64,000 nucleotides of DNA from Gracilaria domingensis (GCA_022539475.1 VCMS01000228.1:70816-134815); one strand, 5' to 3'. Numbered from the stretch's first letter, positions 18,481 to 30,335 are shown. Notes: generated from the sequence alone by a model not told the origin. Translations and numbers: made by a program.

Positions 18481-21399
18481 ATGGATACGAACAAAAACCT
18501 CGACGAACTCCTCGCCGCGATCGGCGACGGAAGCGCCAGCACAACCAGCGCACCGCCTCATACGAAGCAAATGTCCAGCACGGCTCGCAACCCTACGGCG
18601 ACGTTTTCGCAGCCCCTGCAGATGCCGATTCCTCCCGTGCCTCCAGCAAGGAGCAGACCGACGAGCTCCAACATGGGCGCTGCCGCTGCACAGCCTAACG
18701 TGAATGGGCACTACAACGAACTCTTAAGTCTACTTCAACATCAAGGCAATCCCGTTGTCAACCGACCAATCCCTCAGGCGCACAATACATCGGTTTCTCG
18801 AATGCAGGCATCTAATCGGCTTTCGTTCGTTCCAGGTGCGCGTCCGACATCAACTCAAGCACTGGATCCGAAAGCACTTGCCGCTCTTAAGAGGCAACAT
18901 CAAATACAAGCGGCCCAAGCAAAACAGCGACGAGAAAGTTTAGCGAATGCGTCGTCGATGAACCGTAACACCCCACCTGTCCCGATCCCACGCCCCCAAG
19001 CATTTGCTCCTGGAATATCACCAGTTGTCAGCATTCCAACGATGCCTAGTGGTACGAAACAAGACTCCCAGCATAGTTCTGCAATGTCTGCTCAGCAAAG
19101 GCCAAATAGTGCTGTTCAGCCAGGACAATCCCGGTCAATCACTCAAGAGCAGGTGATCGTTGGCCATTTCTGCCGTCATGCGATTAAAACCCTCAAGAAG
19201 ATTATGGAAGGTCTGCCATACGCAACTCAGGGGGAAATGAGACTACGCGAACATATAAAGGCAGTCTGGTCGCAGTGGGTGAAGGGCATGATAACACGAC
19301 CACAGCTTCTCCAGTCCGTGTCTAACTTCGTCAAGCAAAGCACTCCTGCCGCGAAAGAAGTGGACGTTATTAAAGACTTCAAGGCGTGGTATGAACACGA
19401 ATATGAACAACAGAAACAAAGGGGCCGTCAAACTCAACAGCCACCACCGAAGCAAGTCCGAAACCCACAAGTTTCCGGACAGAGTGTCATTCGTGCGAAC
19501 AACATTCCTGTTCACACCGGAAAGCAGCCAATGCGCCCAAATATGGCTCCTCAGCCCCTAACGGCCACAAGAACACAGATTAAGGGAGAAACGCAAAGAG
19601 TGAATATACCTCGCACCGCAGGGAAGAGCATCACCGGAAAACAGGAGCCTATGCGAGTGGTACCGGCAAGGCCGGCGCTTCCCAAGAACGTAGGAGCGCG
19701 ACCAGGAGATGGCGTCGGTGGTAGGCAACTGGCTGGAAGCAACATGGCGAGGCCTCAAGTCCTTCCGGTTCGTCCAACTTCGACGAATGCCCCCAACATC
19801 ATGGTCCCATCTGGGATTCCGTCACAGCACGGAAATGTTAATCAAGTAGTCGTTTCCAAAATGCCAGACGGAAGACCGAACAACTCGTCGAAAGGGGGCC
19901 AAAAAATTGTCGGAGTTGTTCCTCAACTTGCCGGGAAGAGTGTTGGGGGTAAAAGCCTTCTGCACAACAAAACTGCGACTCAACCGAAAGCAAAACAGCC
20001 CAGGAGGCCTCCTCAGAAGACTGCTGCGAAAACTACTGCGCGTACGTCACCGAAAGGCGCTGGGAAGGGAAAATCTCCCGCTCCCTATCCGTTTCATGCT
20101 GGAGTTCATCCAGGCGGAAACGTTCCAATTAATTATCCTCCCCATCAGCTTCAGTCACAACTGCCTGCTAAGAGAGGTTTGGACGGTAACGTCTCGTCGT
20201 CACCCCCAAATGCGGCTAAGAAAGTCAAAACGATTTCGAAACCGCCGAAAGGAACATCAGGTAAGAAGAAACCGTCAGCAGCCGTGGGAAATGTAGCCGC
20301 ATCGAAGTCGACGAGGCCTCCTGTTCAAAGACTTGAACAGAAGAATAAAGGTGCGAAGAGACCTATGGCGTCTGGAGCACTTCCACCTTCCGGCCCAGCA
20401 TCGGTTGGTCCGGGAAATCCAGGCGCAGATGTTGCACAGAAGAAAGTTCGACGTCAAGAAGACTTGAAAGAAATCAACCTAGTTGACAATGTTGTAGATA
20501 TTGAAGATGAAGAAGTGAAGCTCAATGTGGATGCGAATGGAAGGCGCCAGGCTGTCGAGGAGGTTGTTGTATACAACCCAGATATGATTGTCTCCGGTCC
20601 CATCCTACGGAAGAAGATGCAATCGATAGCCAAGCGGCACGGCATTAACGAGAACATCAACAAGGAGGCGATAGAAATGATGTCTTTTGCTGTGCGAGAG
20701 CGGCTCGCCTGTATCCTTGAGTCTCTGAAGACAGTAGCGTCGGTGCGAGTGGGCGCCGAGAAAGAGCAGTGGGGAAGAGTAGAGACAGGGTTGAATATTC
20801 GTGAAAAGCTGCAGAGAGCGCGAGAAGATGAAGAGCGCTCTCTTCAGGTAGCAGCTGAAATGAGAGTGAAACGTCGCAAGGAACAAAGGGAGGCTGAGGC
20901 CAAAAGGCTTGCAGGAGAAGCAGCAAAGAATGACAAGAGCGCGAAGGATTCGAGTGCTGCTGCTGAAGCTGAAAGAAAGGAAAAACTTGCACTAGAGAAG
21001 AAGAAGAAGGAGAGCAGCAGCCAAAGAGACGCTCTTTCCGGCCTGGTTCGCGATTATGGCAGACGAAGACGACGAGCAGCAAAGCCACTTGCTCCGCTCA
21101 ATCCCCTCGGCAAACCGGGCTTACCACCCCTTGTAAAACGTCCGAGCTCTGACAGCTTGGGAAGGTCAGGATTGAAGCCCTTAGGGTCACTTGATAGACT
21201 TAAGGAATTGGGGCCGCTTGTGAAGCTCGGTAGGTCTAATACTACAGTTCCTCGTGGACTCGGAAAAGATCCAGCGGCTGCGCATGTGAAGTTGAATGTC
21301 ACTCTCAGAGACTGCCTGTTCCTGTTTGAATCTGAAAGGAACACGAAAAAGAGTTCTCTGCTGTACAAGTGGTACACTCGTCTTCCAAGTGGCAAGTAG
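18481..21399 (+). CDS. TAF4: TFIID subunit TAF4
   Basis: 972 aa from ATG 18481. TAF4 is a scaffold subunit of TFIID; it pairs with TAF12 through a histone fold. A TAFH (NHR1-like) domain lies at bases about 19150-19370 (HAIKTLKKIMEGL ... VKGMITRPQLLQSVSNFV). A long Pro/Gln/Lys-rich disordered middle follows. The conserved TAF4 C-terminal domain at about 20590-20900 has PILRKKMQSIAKRHGI, then EMMSFAVRERLACILESL, then a charged helix. The family's end motif is at 21280-21390 (VTLRDCLFLFESERNTKK, then LLYKW). Single exon. RPB1 lies downstream on the same strand, so two Pol II transcription genes are neighbours. Confidence 0.93.
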   Translation: MDTNKNLDELLAAIGDGSASTTSAPPHTKQMSSTARNPTATFSQPLQMPIPPVPPARSRPTSSNMGAAAAQPNVNGHYNELLSLLQHQGNPVVNRPIPQAHNTSVSRMQASNRLSFVPGARPTSTQALDPKALAALKRQHQIQAAQAKQRRESLANASSMNRNTPPVPIPRPQAFAPGISPVVSIPTMPSGTKQDSQHSSAMSAQQRPNSAVQPGQSRSITQEQVIVGHFCRHAIKTLKKIMEGLPYATQGEMRLREHIKAVWSQWVKGMITRPQLLQSVSNFVKQSTPAAKEVDVIKDFKAWYEHEYEQQKQRGRQTQQPPPKQVRNPQVSGQSVIRANNIPVHTGKQPMRPNMAPQPLTATRTQIKGETQRVNIPRTAGKSITGKQEPMRVVPARPALPKNVGARPGDGVGGRQLAGSNMARPQVLPVRPTSTNAPNIMVPSGIPSQHGNVNQVVVSKMPDGRPNNSSKGGQKIVGVVPQLAGKSVGGKSLLHNKTATQPKAKQPRRPPQKTAAKTTARTSPKGAGKGKSPAPYPFHAGVHPGGNVPINYPPHQLQSQLPAKRGLDGNVSSSPPNAAKKVKTISKPPKGTSGKKKPSAAVGNVAASKSTRPPVQRLEQKNKGAKRPMASGALPPSGPASVGPGNPGADVAQKKVRRQEDLKEINLVDNVVDIEDEEVKLNVDANGRRQAVEEVVVYNPDMIVSGPILRKKMQSIAKRHGINENINKEAIEMMSFAVRERLACILESLKTVASVRVGAEKEQWGRVETGLNIREKLQRAREDEERSLQVAAEMRVKRRKEQREAEAKRLAGEAAKNDKSAKDSSAAAEAERKEKLALEKKKKESSSQRDALSGLVRDYGRRRRRAAKPLAPLNPLGKPGLPPLVKRPSSDSLGRSGLKPLGSLDRLKELGPLVKLGRSNTTVPRGLGKDPAAAHVKLNVTLRDCLFLFESERNTKKSSLLYKWYTRLPSGK

Positions 21400-23123
21400 A
21401 AGTGCAAGGCTATGCTTGACATTGATGCCTGAACTCGGCGGGGATTGGGCAAGTGAAACAAAGAAGCTTCCTGCGTTTGAAGCTTTAATACATGTGTTTC
21501 TGCCAAGCACTGGTATACTAGACTCTTTCTTTGTTCTCTCTGGGTAGCGCCCGCATTGCGCTGCTTTCGCTTGTGCCTGAGACGAAGCAAGAGAGATCAT
21601 GAAACTGCTTACTCATATGCTCTAACTAATAGTGTCGCATCATGTTTGTTAGAATAAACATCGGTGTACTCATTACTGCATGTTCAGGCGACGTGCTGCA
21701 TGATTAATGCAGCGAAAGAGCTGGTCCCAGACGAAGCAATGATACTACGAGCAGCTAATTCTGCGCATCTCCTATCTTCGCCCATTGCGGACTTCAGTGT
21801 TTTCTCTCGTTTTCGGGCGCTGTAGTTCAATTCCTACATACTGCTGAATGTTTCAGATCAAAGAAACGCTCTCTCACTAGGAAACTGAGCACTCTATCCA
21901 GCCACTTCGTAATAACTTCAGCCACAGTCATTCGACGACGATCCCGTCGAGGTGGTACGTGTAGACATACTAATCTTGACCGGGTTTAGTATTCTATTGT
22001 GTATGCGTGTGCTGTTATGAAAAGCGTACGCTTTGCCTCGTGCGCATGTGGTTTGCTGAAGAGCCTGCGAACCCCCGCAGTCCAGTGGCTCTGTTGGACC
22101 TCCTCCATTCAGAGGGAGAGATTCAGGACAGAAACGATGCGGAAGAACTTGAGTAGCTTACGTGATCGTATCGTAAGATGCGTTTTGCAGAGCGTAGCAG
22201 TTAGCACAAACTCATGCTCTCCATGGTCTCCGCAAGATCTCTCTCATCATTGCTTCCCGCCTCGAGACTGGCTGCTGGGCCAGCACGGTGCTGCTGGCCC
22301 AGCACAACGCGCCAGCACTGCTGGCAAAAGCGCCCGTGGGCACGGGTACTGGCGTCGCTTCAGGCTACTGGAAGCTGCGAAGCCGCAAAGTGCAGTCGAC
22401 ACGCAGGCCCAGACGGGGCAGCATTGTCCCGGATTCAACTTCAAAATTGGACAACGGCGGCGAGCGCTCGACGAGCAAAAAGCGCGTTCGCCGCTGGTGT
22501 GTGCTGCGCAACCGGCTTGAGAACTGGCGCGCGCTTTTGTTCAAAAACCGTGCAGCAGACGCGTTATGGCGCTTCCTTTAGCGCTTACCTACCGTCGCCC
22601 GTTTTGTCTTCGCGCCTCCCGTCGCTCGTCGACCCGCGCTACCCAACCGCGTCATCGTTTGGCTGCATAGCACTTGCGGCAGATTGCTTCGTCTTTGACT
22701 CTGGGCGCTACCACCCGAGGTGGTGGCCCTTTTCTGTACCGCTCCCCGGTTCCTTCGTCGCTCTTGTCAGCCTTTCTCTCCTCGTTCAAGCTTCCCTTCG
22801 TCATCGCGTTAACTTTTCACTGATATACTCCGTTTCATACCGCGAACATCTGGCCCTTGCTGCAACTTGTAACTAATTCAAACAGCTTTCTCCTAGTGTA
22901 CATATATCCCACACATTCCTTGCAACCGTGTTCAACTTCTCGCTCTAACTTCGCATCGGATCTCTAACAGAGATTGGGGGCATCTTACTATTATTTCCTG
23001 AGTGAATCCTGTCAAGCCAAGCCAGCCCTCTGCACACTATTTTCGCCAACGCGTTGCGCTCAGACCGGGTTATTCACATTCCCTTCGGTTGCTCCTAAGT
23101 CAGCTTGAGACCCTCAACACACC
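21400..23123. promoter_or_regulatory. long intergenic region upstream of RPB1, with GC-rich hairpin
   Basis: 1.7 kb. The stretch 22200-22640 is GC-rich, resembling the CpG-type promoters at 4763 and 30530, and is followed by a T/C-rich stretch (22640-23100) typical of a leader. Overlapping open frames (up to 220 codons at 22214-22876) look like composition artefacts. Confidence 0.4.
22273..22304. repeat. 13-bp perfect inverted repeat, GC-rich hairpin
   Basis: Arms 22273-22285 (TGCTGGGCCAGCA) and 22292-22304 are exact reverse complements with a 6-nt spacer. A second smaller stem (CCCGTG/CACGGG) lies about 30 nt downstream. In DNA or RNA this would be a very stable structure. Confidence 0.75.
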
Positions 23124-26100
23124 ATGTATATGCCTGCATTTCCTTACTCGAGTGCTCCGGAGCGCAAGCTCAAAGCGGTTCAGTTCGGCATCCTGGGCCC
23201 TGAGGAAATTCGCCGAATGTCTGTTGCAGAGATCAAGCACGAAAAGACACACGAGAATGGTGTGCCCTTGGTGGAAGGAACAGCCGACCGTCGCCTTGGA
23301 GCAAATGGGTCTCAGTATCCATGCCAGACATGCGGTTGTGTTGACAGGGTTTGCACTGGTCACTTTGGTCACGTAGAGCTGGCTAAGCCCATGTACAACA
23401 TCGGTTTCATGAACACCACTCTCAAAATTCTCCGATGCGTATGTCACTATTGCTCAAGAATTCTATGTACAGATCGCGCTGTGGAGGATTTGCTCAAGAT
23501 CATCAGGCCAACGACGAGAATGCGAGCTGCTATGCGAGCGACAAGCGGAACTAAGAAAGAGTGCACTGGCCCAGACGGTTGTGGTCATGAGCAGCCAAAG
23601 TATACTCGCGATGGATTCCGTATTCGTGCAGTGTTCTCGGAGACCACCGATGATTCAGTCGATCGTAGACAATTACTGCGGAGAGAACACATGCTATCTT
23701 TAAGCGAATCTCTGACAGAGACTGTGCTGCTCTTGGCCTGTCTCCACAATGGTCGCGTCCTGAATGGCTCATTCTCACGCTGCTGCCTGTTCCACCTCTA
23801 GCAGTGCGTCCCTCTGTAGCGCGAGGTGGTCTAAGGAATGAGGATGACCTTACTAACAAACTCGGAGATATTGTCAAGAATAATAACGCCTTGAGAGTGT
23901 TAGAATCTACTGGAGCCGTAGCCCATACTATTCGGGAGCAAATCGATCTCGTACAATACCATGTTGCTACTTACATGAACAACGAGATCCCTGGAGTTGT
24001 GACAGCGACTGTACGTGGAGGTAGTCGAGCTATAAAGAGTATAGGCCAACGCTTCAAGGGAAAGGAAGGTCGAGTGAGAGGAAACCTTATGGGGAAGCGT
24101 GTCGACTACAGCGCAAGAACCGTAATTACCCCAGACCCAAACCTTAAACTCCATGAGGTTGGTGTGCCTAGAACCATTGCCCAAAACCTCACTTATCCAG
24201 AACTGGTGACCACGTACAACATGGCAGAAATGCGGAAACTTGTCATGAACGGACCGAACGAATATCCCGGAGCGCATTCGGTCCAACGTGAAGACGGCAA
24301 GAAGGTTAGTCTAGCGTACCTCTCAGATCGGTCAATGGTTCGATTAGAAGTGGGCTTCAAAGTTATTCGTCATATCAAAGATGGAGACTATGTGTTGTTC
24401 AACCGTCAACCAAGTCTTCATAAAATGTCGATTATGGGGCACAGGATACGAGTTATGCCGTACTCAACTTTTCGTCTGAACTTGTCTGTGACTTCTCCGT
24501 ACAATGCCGATTTCGATGGAGACGAAATGAACCTGCACGTTCCACAGTCTCATCAGACCCGGGCGGAGGTTCAGGAGCTCATGCTTGTTCCGCATTGCAT
24601 TGTGTCACCACAAGGTAATAAGCCGGTTATGGGTATTGTGCAAGATACACTTCTCGGATGCATGCTTTTCACGCAGAGGGACACTTTTATTGAGAGGGAT
24701 TTCGTTATGAATCTGCTCATGCATGTTGGCGACTGGGATGGCGTAATACCAGAGCCCACAATATACAAGCCAAGGCCCCTTTGGACTGGGAAACAAATCT
24801 TTTCCTTGGTTTTGCCACCAGTAAACCTCGTGCGCTTTAACATAACCCATCCAGATGAAGAAAGCACGGACATCTCACCTGGAGACACAAAAGTGTATAT
24901 TTCTAGGGGTGAACTTATCTGTGGGATTGTGGATAAGAAGACTGTTGGTACGTCTGCGAATGGACTGATTCATGTCACCTGGAAAGAGTTTGGTCCAAAG
25001 GTAACCGATACGATGATCTCGCAAATCCAGGTTTTAGTAAACCACTATGTGCTGCATAGAGGTCAGTCCATTGGAATCGGTGATACGATTGCTGATGAAA
25101 ACACCATGCGGAATGTCATCCAAACAATTCAGAATGCTAAGGACGACGTAAAAGACCTTGTTCGAAAAGCCCAAGAAAAGGAATTAACTTTGCTCCCAGG
25201 AAAGAGCATGATGGAGTCATTTGAAACTGAGGTCAATAAAGTGCTAAATGGTGCCCGTGACAAGTCAGGATCCTCTGCTCAGGACTCTCTCCTAAAATCT
25301 AACAACATCAAACGAATGGTGAGCGCTGGATCAAAAGGTTCTTTTATTAACATCTCACAAATTTGTGCATGTGTAGGTCAGCAGAACGTAGAGGGAAAAC
25401 GGATAGCCTATGGATTTTCCCGAAGAACACTTCCTCACTTTGTGCTAGATGATCTCGGTCCTGAGAGCCGTGGCTTCGTCGAGAATTCGTATTTGCGGGG
25501 CCTCACTCCCTCCGAATTTTTCTTTCATGCGATGGGAGGTCGTGAAGGTCTGATTGATACTGCGGTGAAGACTGCTGAGACTGGGTACATTCAGCGCAGA
25601 CTGATCAAAGCCATGGAAGACATCATGGTTCGATATGATGGGACTGTGCGGAACTCTTGTAACCACATCATAGAGTTTCTATACGGAGAAGACGGGATGG
25701 ATGCAACCTATCTCGAGGACCAGAACCTTCGGACATGTAAGATGTCTGATAAGAAGCTGGAGAAAGAGTTTTGGTTGGACCCTACTGATTCATCTTTTGG
25801 TCGCGACGAGCGAGGGCGCCCTTATCTTAATGATGATACGTGTGACAGAATTAGACAAGATGCCCAAATGCATATTATGCTCACAGAAGAATTTGAACAG
25901 ATTAAGCGTGATCGTCGAATACTTCGGGAAGAGATCATCAAGGTCGGCGATCCCAAGCGTCCGCTTGCAGTCAATGTGGATCGTGTGATATGGAATGCCA
26001 AGCTCCTCCATGGAATCCGTCCAGATTCGCTTTCTACTCTTACTCCAGATCAAATTAGAAAGGGAGTTCGCATGCTGCTGAAAAGAACTCGGGTTTTGGT

Positions 26101-28630
26101 ATTAGGTGACGAGTCCGCCTTAGAAGATGCGGCTTTTCAATACAGCCAGGAAGGTGGAAATCCCAATGTACTCGAAGGCGATGCTGGCATAGTCGACCCC
26201 TTGGCCAAGGAAGCGCAAGACAATGCCACTTTGCTCTTCCAAATTCACATTCGTGCAATGCTTGCAAGCAAAAAGCTTATAGTGGAACATCGCCTTAACG
26301 ATGAGGCATTTTTGTGGATCCTCGGAGAGATTGAGAGTCGTTTCATGACTAGTCGTGTTGCTCCCGGAGAGAACATTGGGGCAATTGCCGCACAGTCGAT
26401 CGGGGAACCTGCGACGCAGATGACTCTGAACACTTTCCACTATGCCGGAGTTTCAGCTAAGAATGTGACATTAGGAGTTCCAAGGCTGAAAGAGATTATC
26501 AATGTTTCGAAAAACACCAAGACTCCTTCACTTACTGTATATTTGAAAGATGGCCTCGATAGGGATAACTCGAAGAGAGTCCAAGCTTCTTTGCAACACA
26601 CAAGATTGGAGGATGTAGCGCAATGTTCAGAGATTTATTTCGACCCTGATTCCCAAACAACTGTGGTTGAAGAAGATCGAGAGATGGTGGACTCATACTT
26701 CGAAATTGAAGATGCGCCCTCAGGTGTGTCTCCCTGGCTCTTGCGCATTACTTTGGACAAGGACATGCTACAGGATCGTGAAATCAGTATGGATCTTGTT
26801 GAAAACTCAATTCATGATGCGTTTGGTAACGACGTTCATATCATCAGGTCCCAGGACAATGACGAGAAGATGGTGTTGAGATTGCGGCTCCAGGATGAAA
26901 CAACACAAGAGAAATACGGGGATCCGCAGACGGGCGGTGATGCAATGGAGGATGATGAACCGTATGATGACGATGACTCGGTATTCCTCAGACGTTTGGA
27001 AGGGAATCTACTTCAGCAGATGAACCTTGGAGGAATTTCTGGAATCCGAAAAGTGTTTATGCGCAAGTCTCGTCAGACATATGTGGATAAATTAACTGGG
27101 ACGTTTAAAAATAAGGAAGAATGGGTTCTTGATACTGATGGAGTGAATTTGTTGGCGGTGATGGCTCATGAAGATGTTGATCACACTCGTACCTTATCAA
27201 ACGATATTGTTGAAATCTTTGAAGTTTTGGGCATTGAAGCCGTACGAGAAGCATTGCTCAATGAGATTCGTGGGGTCATCTCCTTCGATGGTGCTTATGT
27301 GAACTACAGACATTTGTCAATTCTTGTGGACGTCATGACATACAGAGGCCACCTTATGGCCATTACTCGCCATGGCATAAATCGAGTTGACACTGGACCT
27401 CTCATGAAATGCTCATTCGAAGAGACGACAGACATTTTATTGGAAGCAGCAACTCATGGTATAGGTGATCATCTGCAAGGTGTTACTGAAAATATAATGC
27501 TTGGTCAAATGGCACCGATTGGAACAGGATACTTTAAGTTGATGCTCAACGAGAAAATGTTACAGGACGCTATTGAGCCTGAAAAAGTGGGTACTGCGTT
27601 TGCGCCGTCGCCCATGATAACAGATGGATATGAAGCAGGAAGATGGACTCCAGCTCGTGTGGACGCTACGCCTGGTCGAAGGAGGGGTGCGGATATTCGG
27701 GCAACACCTGGAAATGCATACTCACCTGCGGCGTGGAGTACTCCCAGCAGAGTGGGGTCTGTGAGAGGTGGTTCCCCGCTAATGTCGCACATGTCTCCCT
27801 CTGCAGATGATGCACAATTTTCGCCGGTCGCATCACCTAAAGGACCTGGATTTGGCAGTGGAGCTACTCCCTTACAATCTCCAGGAAGAGACTATGTTAC
27901 CCCGGTAAGTCCTGGTGGAGTTGGAGGTGCCAGCCCTTATGCCACAAGCCCAGCGTACGCTGCGAGCCCGGCTTACGCGGCGAGTCCGGCTTATGCTGCA
28001 AGTCCGGCCTATTCGGCAGCAAGTCCTGCGTACATGGCTAGTCCTGCGGCTGCCAGTCCTGGGAGGGCGGCTAGTCCGTATGCGGGAGGTAATCATTCGT
28101 CCTTTGTTCCCTCTAGCCCTGGCTACAGCTTGAAATCACCGGCGGCAGGTCTTTCAGGTGTTCCTCAATCCCCAGGTTTGGTTGCCAAGTACTCACCGAC
28201 AAGCCCTGGATTTAGCCCGACTAGCCCCGCCTACAGCCCCAGTGCTGCTCGAGCTGCAGGTGGTGGCGGCTCTGGCGGCGCCGCATATTCGCCAACAAGT
28301 CCAGGTTACAACTCTACTGCAGCTTCACCGGCTGCTGGATACGGAGGTGGTGGTGGCCTGAACTACAGCCCTGGCACGCCAAGAGCGTACAGTCCTGGAT
28401 CTCCAGCGTTTAGTCCTAGCTCTCCTGCTGCTCAGGGGTATTCGCCCTCCACGCCTGGCTTCATGCCGCAAGGGGCCACAGGACATGGTCGTGGGGCTGC
28501 TGGTTATCAGCCGGGGAATGCGGCGTCCCCAAGCTCTCCGCAATACTCGCCTTCCTCCCCGCAGTACTCACCACGCGCTCCGTCGCCAAGAGGGCATTCT
28601 CCTCAGGACGAAGGAGCTCAAGATCAGTAA
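23124..28630 (+). CDS. RPB1: RNA polymerase II largest subunit, with an internal frame break near 23694
   Basis: Starts at ATG 23124 and ends at TAA 28628-28630, about 1,835 aa once the break is allowed for. Present in order: clamp zinc site (CQTCG ... CTGHFGHVELAKP), LRCVCHYC, the RISDRDC/PEWLILTLLPVPPL region, YNADFDGDEMN with the three Mg-binding Asp (about 24505-24535), the trigger-loop and bridge-helix segments (GGREGLIDTAVKTAETGYIQRR; AAQSIGEPATQMTLNTFHYAG), and a C-terminal domain. The reading frame shifts between 23693 and 23702. The upstream frame ends at 23801, and the correct frame resumes with IFKRISDRDC. The site is a CTAT run and matches loss of one 4-nt unit. There is no room for an ordinary intron, since both sides align without a gap. 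Assembly collapse or a real mutation are the options. Confidence 0.93.
27930..28618 (+). repeat. RPB1: RPB1 C-terminal domain: degenerate heptads and a hexad array
   Basis: The CTD holds only about ten scattered, imperfect heptads (YSPTSPG, FSPTSPA, YSPGTPR, YSPGSPA, FSPSSPA, YSPSTPG, two YSPSSPQ and others), separated by Gly/Ala-rich spacers. Ahead of them, at about 27930-28062, is a tandem array of about five six-residue SPAYAA-type units. Tandem YSPTSPS repeats as in animals, plants and yeast are missing. Confidence 0.85.
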
Positions 28631-29387
28631 TAATTTCGTTTAAAACCGTTGCCGTTCTTATTGTGCAAGTAAAGTACTGAGGTCTTTTTGAGTGTTGTGA
28701 TCAAAACCAGGGAAGAATAGCTTCCTGGGCTGTAGAATAACCGTCGCAGCACTGAAGATTGTCAGCATCATGACCACCCAGCCAGGGCGACAGTGCCCAC
28801 TGCCGTGGGCTTGCGAAGCGCTCCTTTGCAGCCCGCTGGGTAAGTCCTGAATTGATCCCCCTCGAATGCGCGGGTGAAGCCCCCTCTTGTATCGGCAAGA
28901 CAATGGTGAGTGCCGTTCAAAGTTTTGATGCAGGAGTGCGTGCCAAAAAAAAAATGGTGTCACCATATCTGCATGGTGCCACTGTGGCGCCGCGCAGATA
29001 TGTTTGAACTTCAAACTTTGAAGAATCAACGGTCCTATGATAGAAGTACTCAGGGTTGTTGCGCGCTCAAATGAGGTGCAAAAAGGGCACCCAGGATCGA
29101 ATTCAAATGCGGACACGGAGGCCGGTTCACGACACTACAAGACACCTGACAGGCTGCATGCATCACGACGAAGTTCAGCCGCATACAAATGCTCTTTTAC
29201 ACATTAGCTCACGGGTATTGCAAGATGAGAACACACAACGGCCTTGCACAGACTACAGACACGGTAATGACTTATTGAAAAACAACTATTTACTATTATG
29301 TGTTGCGGTGCTTACTAGTGAGTAATTAGATTAAGCTTAGCAAGGACAGAGTAGCGGGTACAGGGTTGAGAGAGTTAAACGAAAAAC
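28631..29387. other. convergent intergenic region
   Basis: About 760 bp between the RPB1 and cyclin 3' ends. A minus-strand frame (28658-29116, 152 codons) lacks recognisable domains. A small inverted repeat (CACCAT / ATGGTG) lies near 28962-28979. Nothing else recognised. Confidence 0.4.
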
Positions 29388-30335
29388 TCACTTGACTCCC
29401 AGCGAAGCGCGTGACCTCCGTCGGTATGAGCTTTCCGGAGACATCGGAGAATGATAGAACCTCGAATGAGTCTTAGAGCTGCGTTGTCTGCCGAAAGTTC
29501 TCTGCGAAAACGAGAGCCTCTTCGTGTGCGAGTGTGCATACATAGCTTCGTCCGGAACAGAAGCCAGGGAGGAGTTTCTCGAGAGCGAAGTCTCGACACA
29601 GCTGGCGGGCATAACTGGGACTGCAGACGAGGTCGGAAGGGAGATGGAGGCAGACGTCACTTCAGAGGGCTCCTCACCGGGGAGCAGCTCAAATGGGATA
29701 GAGTGCATCTCGGGGTCCAAGAGCGCCTCGTGGGCCTGGGCGACGAGGTCGGTGACGACGGGCAAGGATGCATTGGCGTCCATGACCTTGAGGCCCGAGA
29801 CGAGGTTGGCCTCTATCTCAGCAAATGCCGCGGCCGGGATGTTTAACCGGAAGTCGAGAATGTGAAGCATCTGCATCTCAAGGTTGGAAAGCTCCTTGTG
29901 AGGCAAGCCGCCAACCTTTGAGTAGTACACCAGATTGTACGACAGGTCGTCAAAATACTTGGACGCCAGCACAATGGCAGTGATGAACAGACGATGCACG
30001 CTGAGCGAGGTGAGGGCGAGCTTCGGGTCCTTGTCGATGGCGCGCATGATGTAGTGGTACGCAGCGACAAGACAGGCCTCAGAGCAGAAGGCGTACTTGG
30101 ACACGCGGGCGATGTACTCAGCCACAGAAATGGAGGGCGCTTCGAGGGCGTGGAAGACGGTCATTTCGTCGAATGGCGGCTCGGGCAGTTGATCGTTGAC
30201 GGAAACGTGGGCTTGAATAGTAGCCGAAAGAATGGAGACCAGTGCAGAGCGAGAGGTGATCAGCGTGAAGTTGATGGGCGACGCGGCGGCGGTGGACTCG
30301 ACTGCCGAGGGCGACTGGACAGTGTGTGCCGTCAT
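29388..30335 (-). CDS. PHO80/U-type (P-type) cyclin
   Basis: 315 aa from ATG 30335; the frame continues upstream to 30500, but that part is leader. A cyclin box spans bases about 29800-30120. It has the PHO80-like signature: SISVAEYIARVSKYAFCSEA, then AYHYIMRAIDK, SVHRLFITAIVLASKYFDD, and NLEMQMLHILDFRLNI. Such cyclins bind a Pho85/CDKA-type kinase and link phosphate or nutrient status and cell cycle. The C-terminal 90 residues are Ser/Arg-rich with Ser-Pro sites, likely a regulatory tail. A TATATATA box lies at 30501-30508, 165 bp upstream, inside a GC-rich island with E2F-like sites. Confidence 0.9.
   Translation of the reverse strand: MTAHTVQSPSAVESTAAASPINFTLITSRSALVSILSATIQAHVSVNDQLPEPPFDEMTVFHALEAPSISVAEYIARVSKYAFCSEACLVAAYHYIMRAIDKDPKLALTSLSVHRLFITAIVLASKYFDDLSYNLVYYSKVGGLPHKELSNLEMQMLHILDFRLNIPAAAFAEIEANLVSGLKVMDANASLPVVTDLVAQAHEALLDPEMHSIPFELLPGEEPSEVTSASISLPTSSAVPVMPASCVETSLSRNSSLASVPDEAMYAHSHTKRLSFSQRTFGRQRSSKTHSRFYHSPMSPESSYRRRSRASLGVK

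Noticed and set aside
21821-21838. tRNA-like T arm (TGTAG TTCAATTC CTACA)
   Set aside because: No matching acceptor stem, D arm or A box at the right distance upstream.
22214-22876. 220-codon frame upstream of RPB1
   Set aside because: No domain, overlapping frames of similar length, includes the hairpin region and T/C-rich leader.
23693-23702. An intron explaining the RPB1 frame change
   Set aside because: Both flanks align to the family with no gap, and no GT-AG pair of suitable size fits without removing conserved residues.
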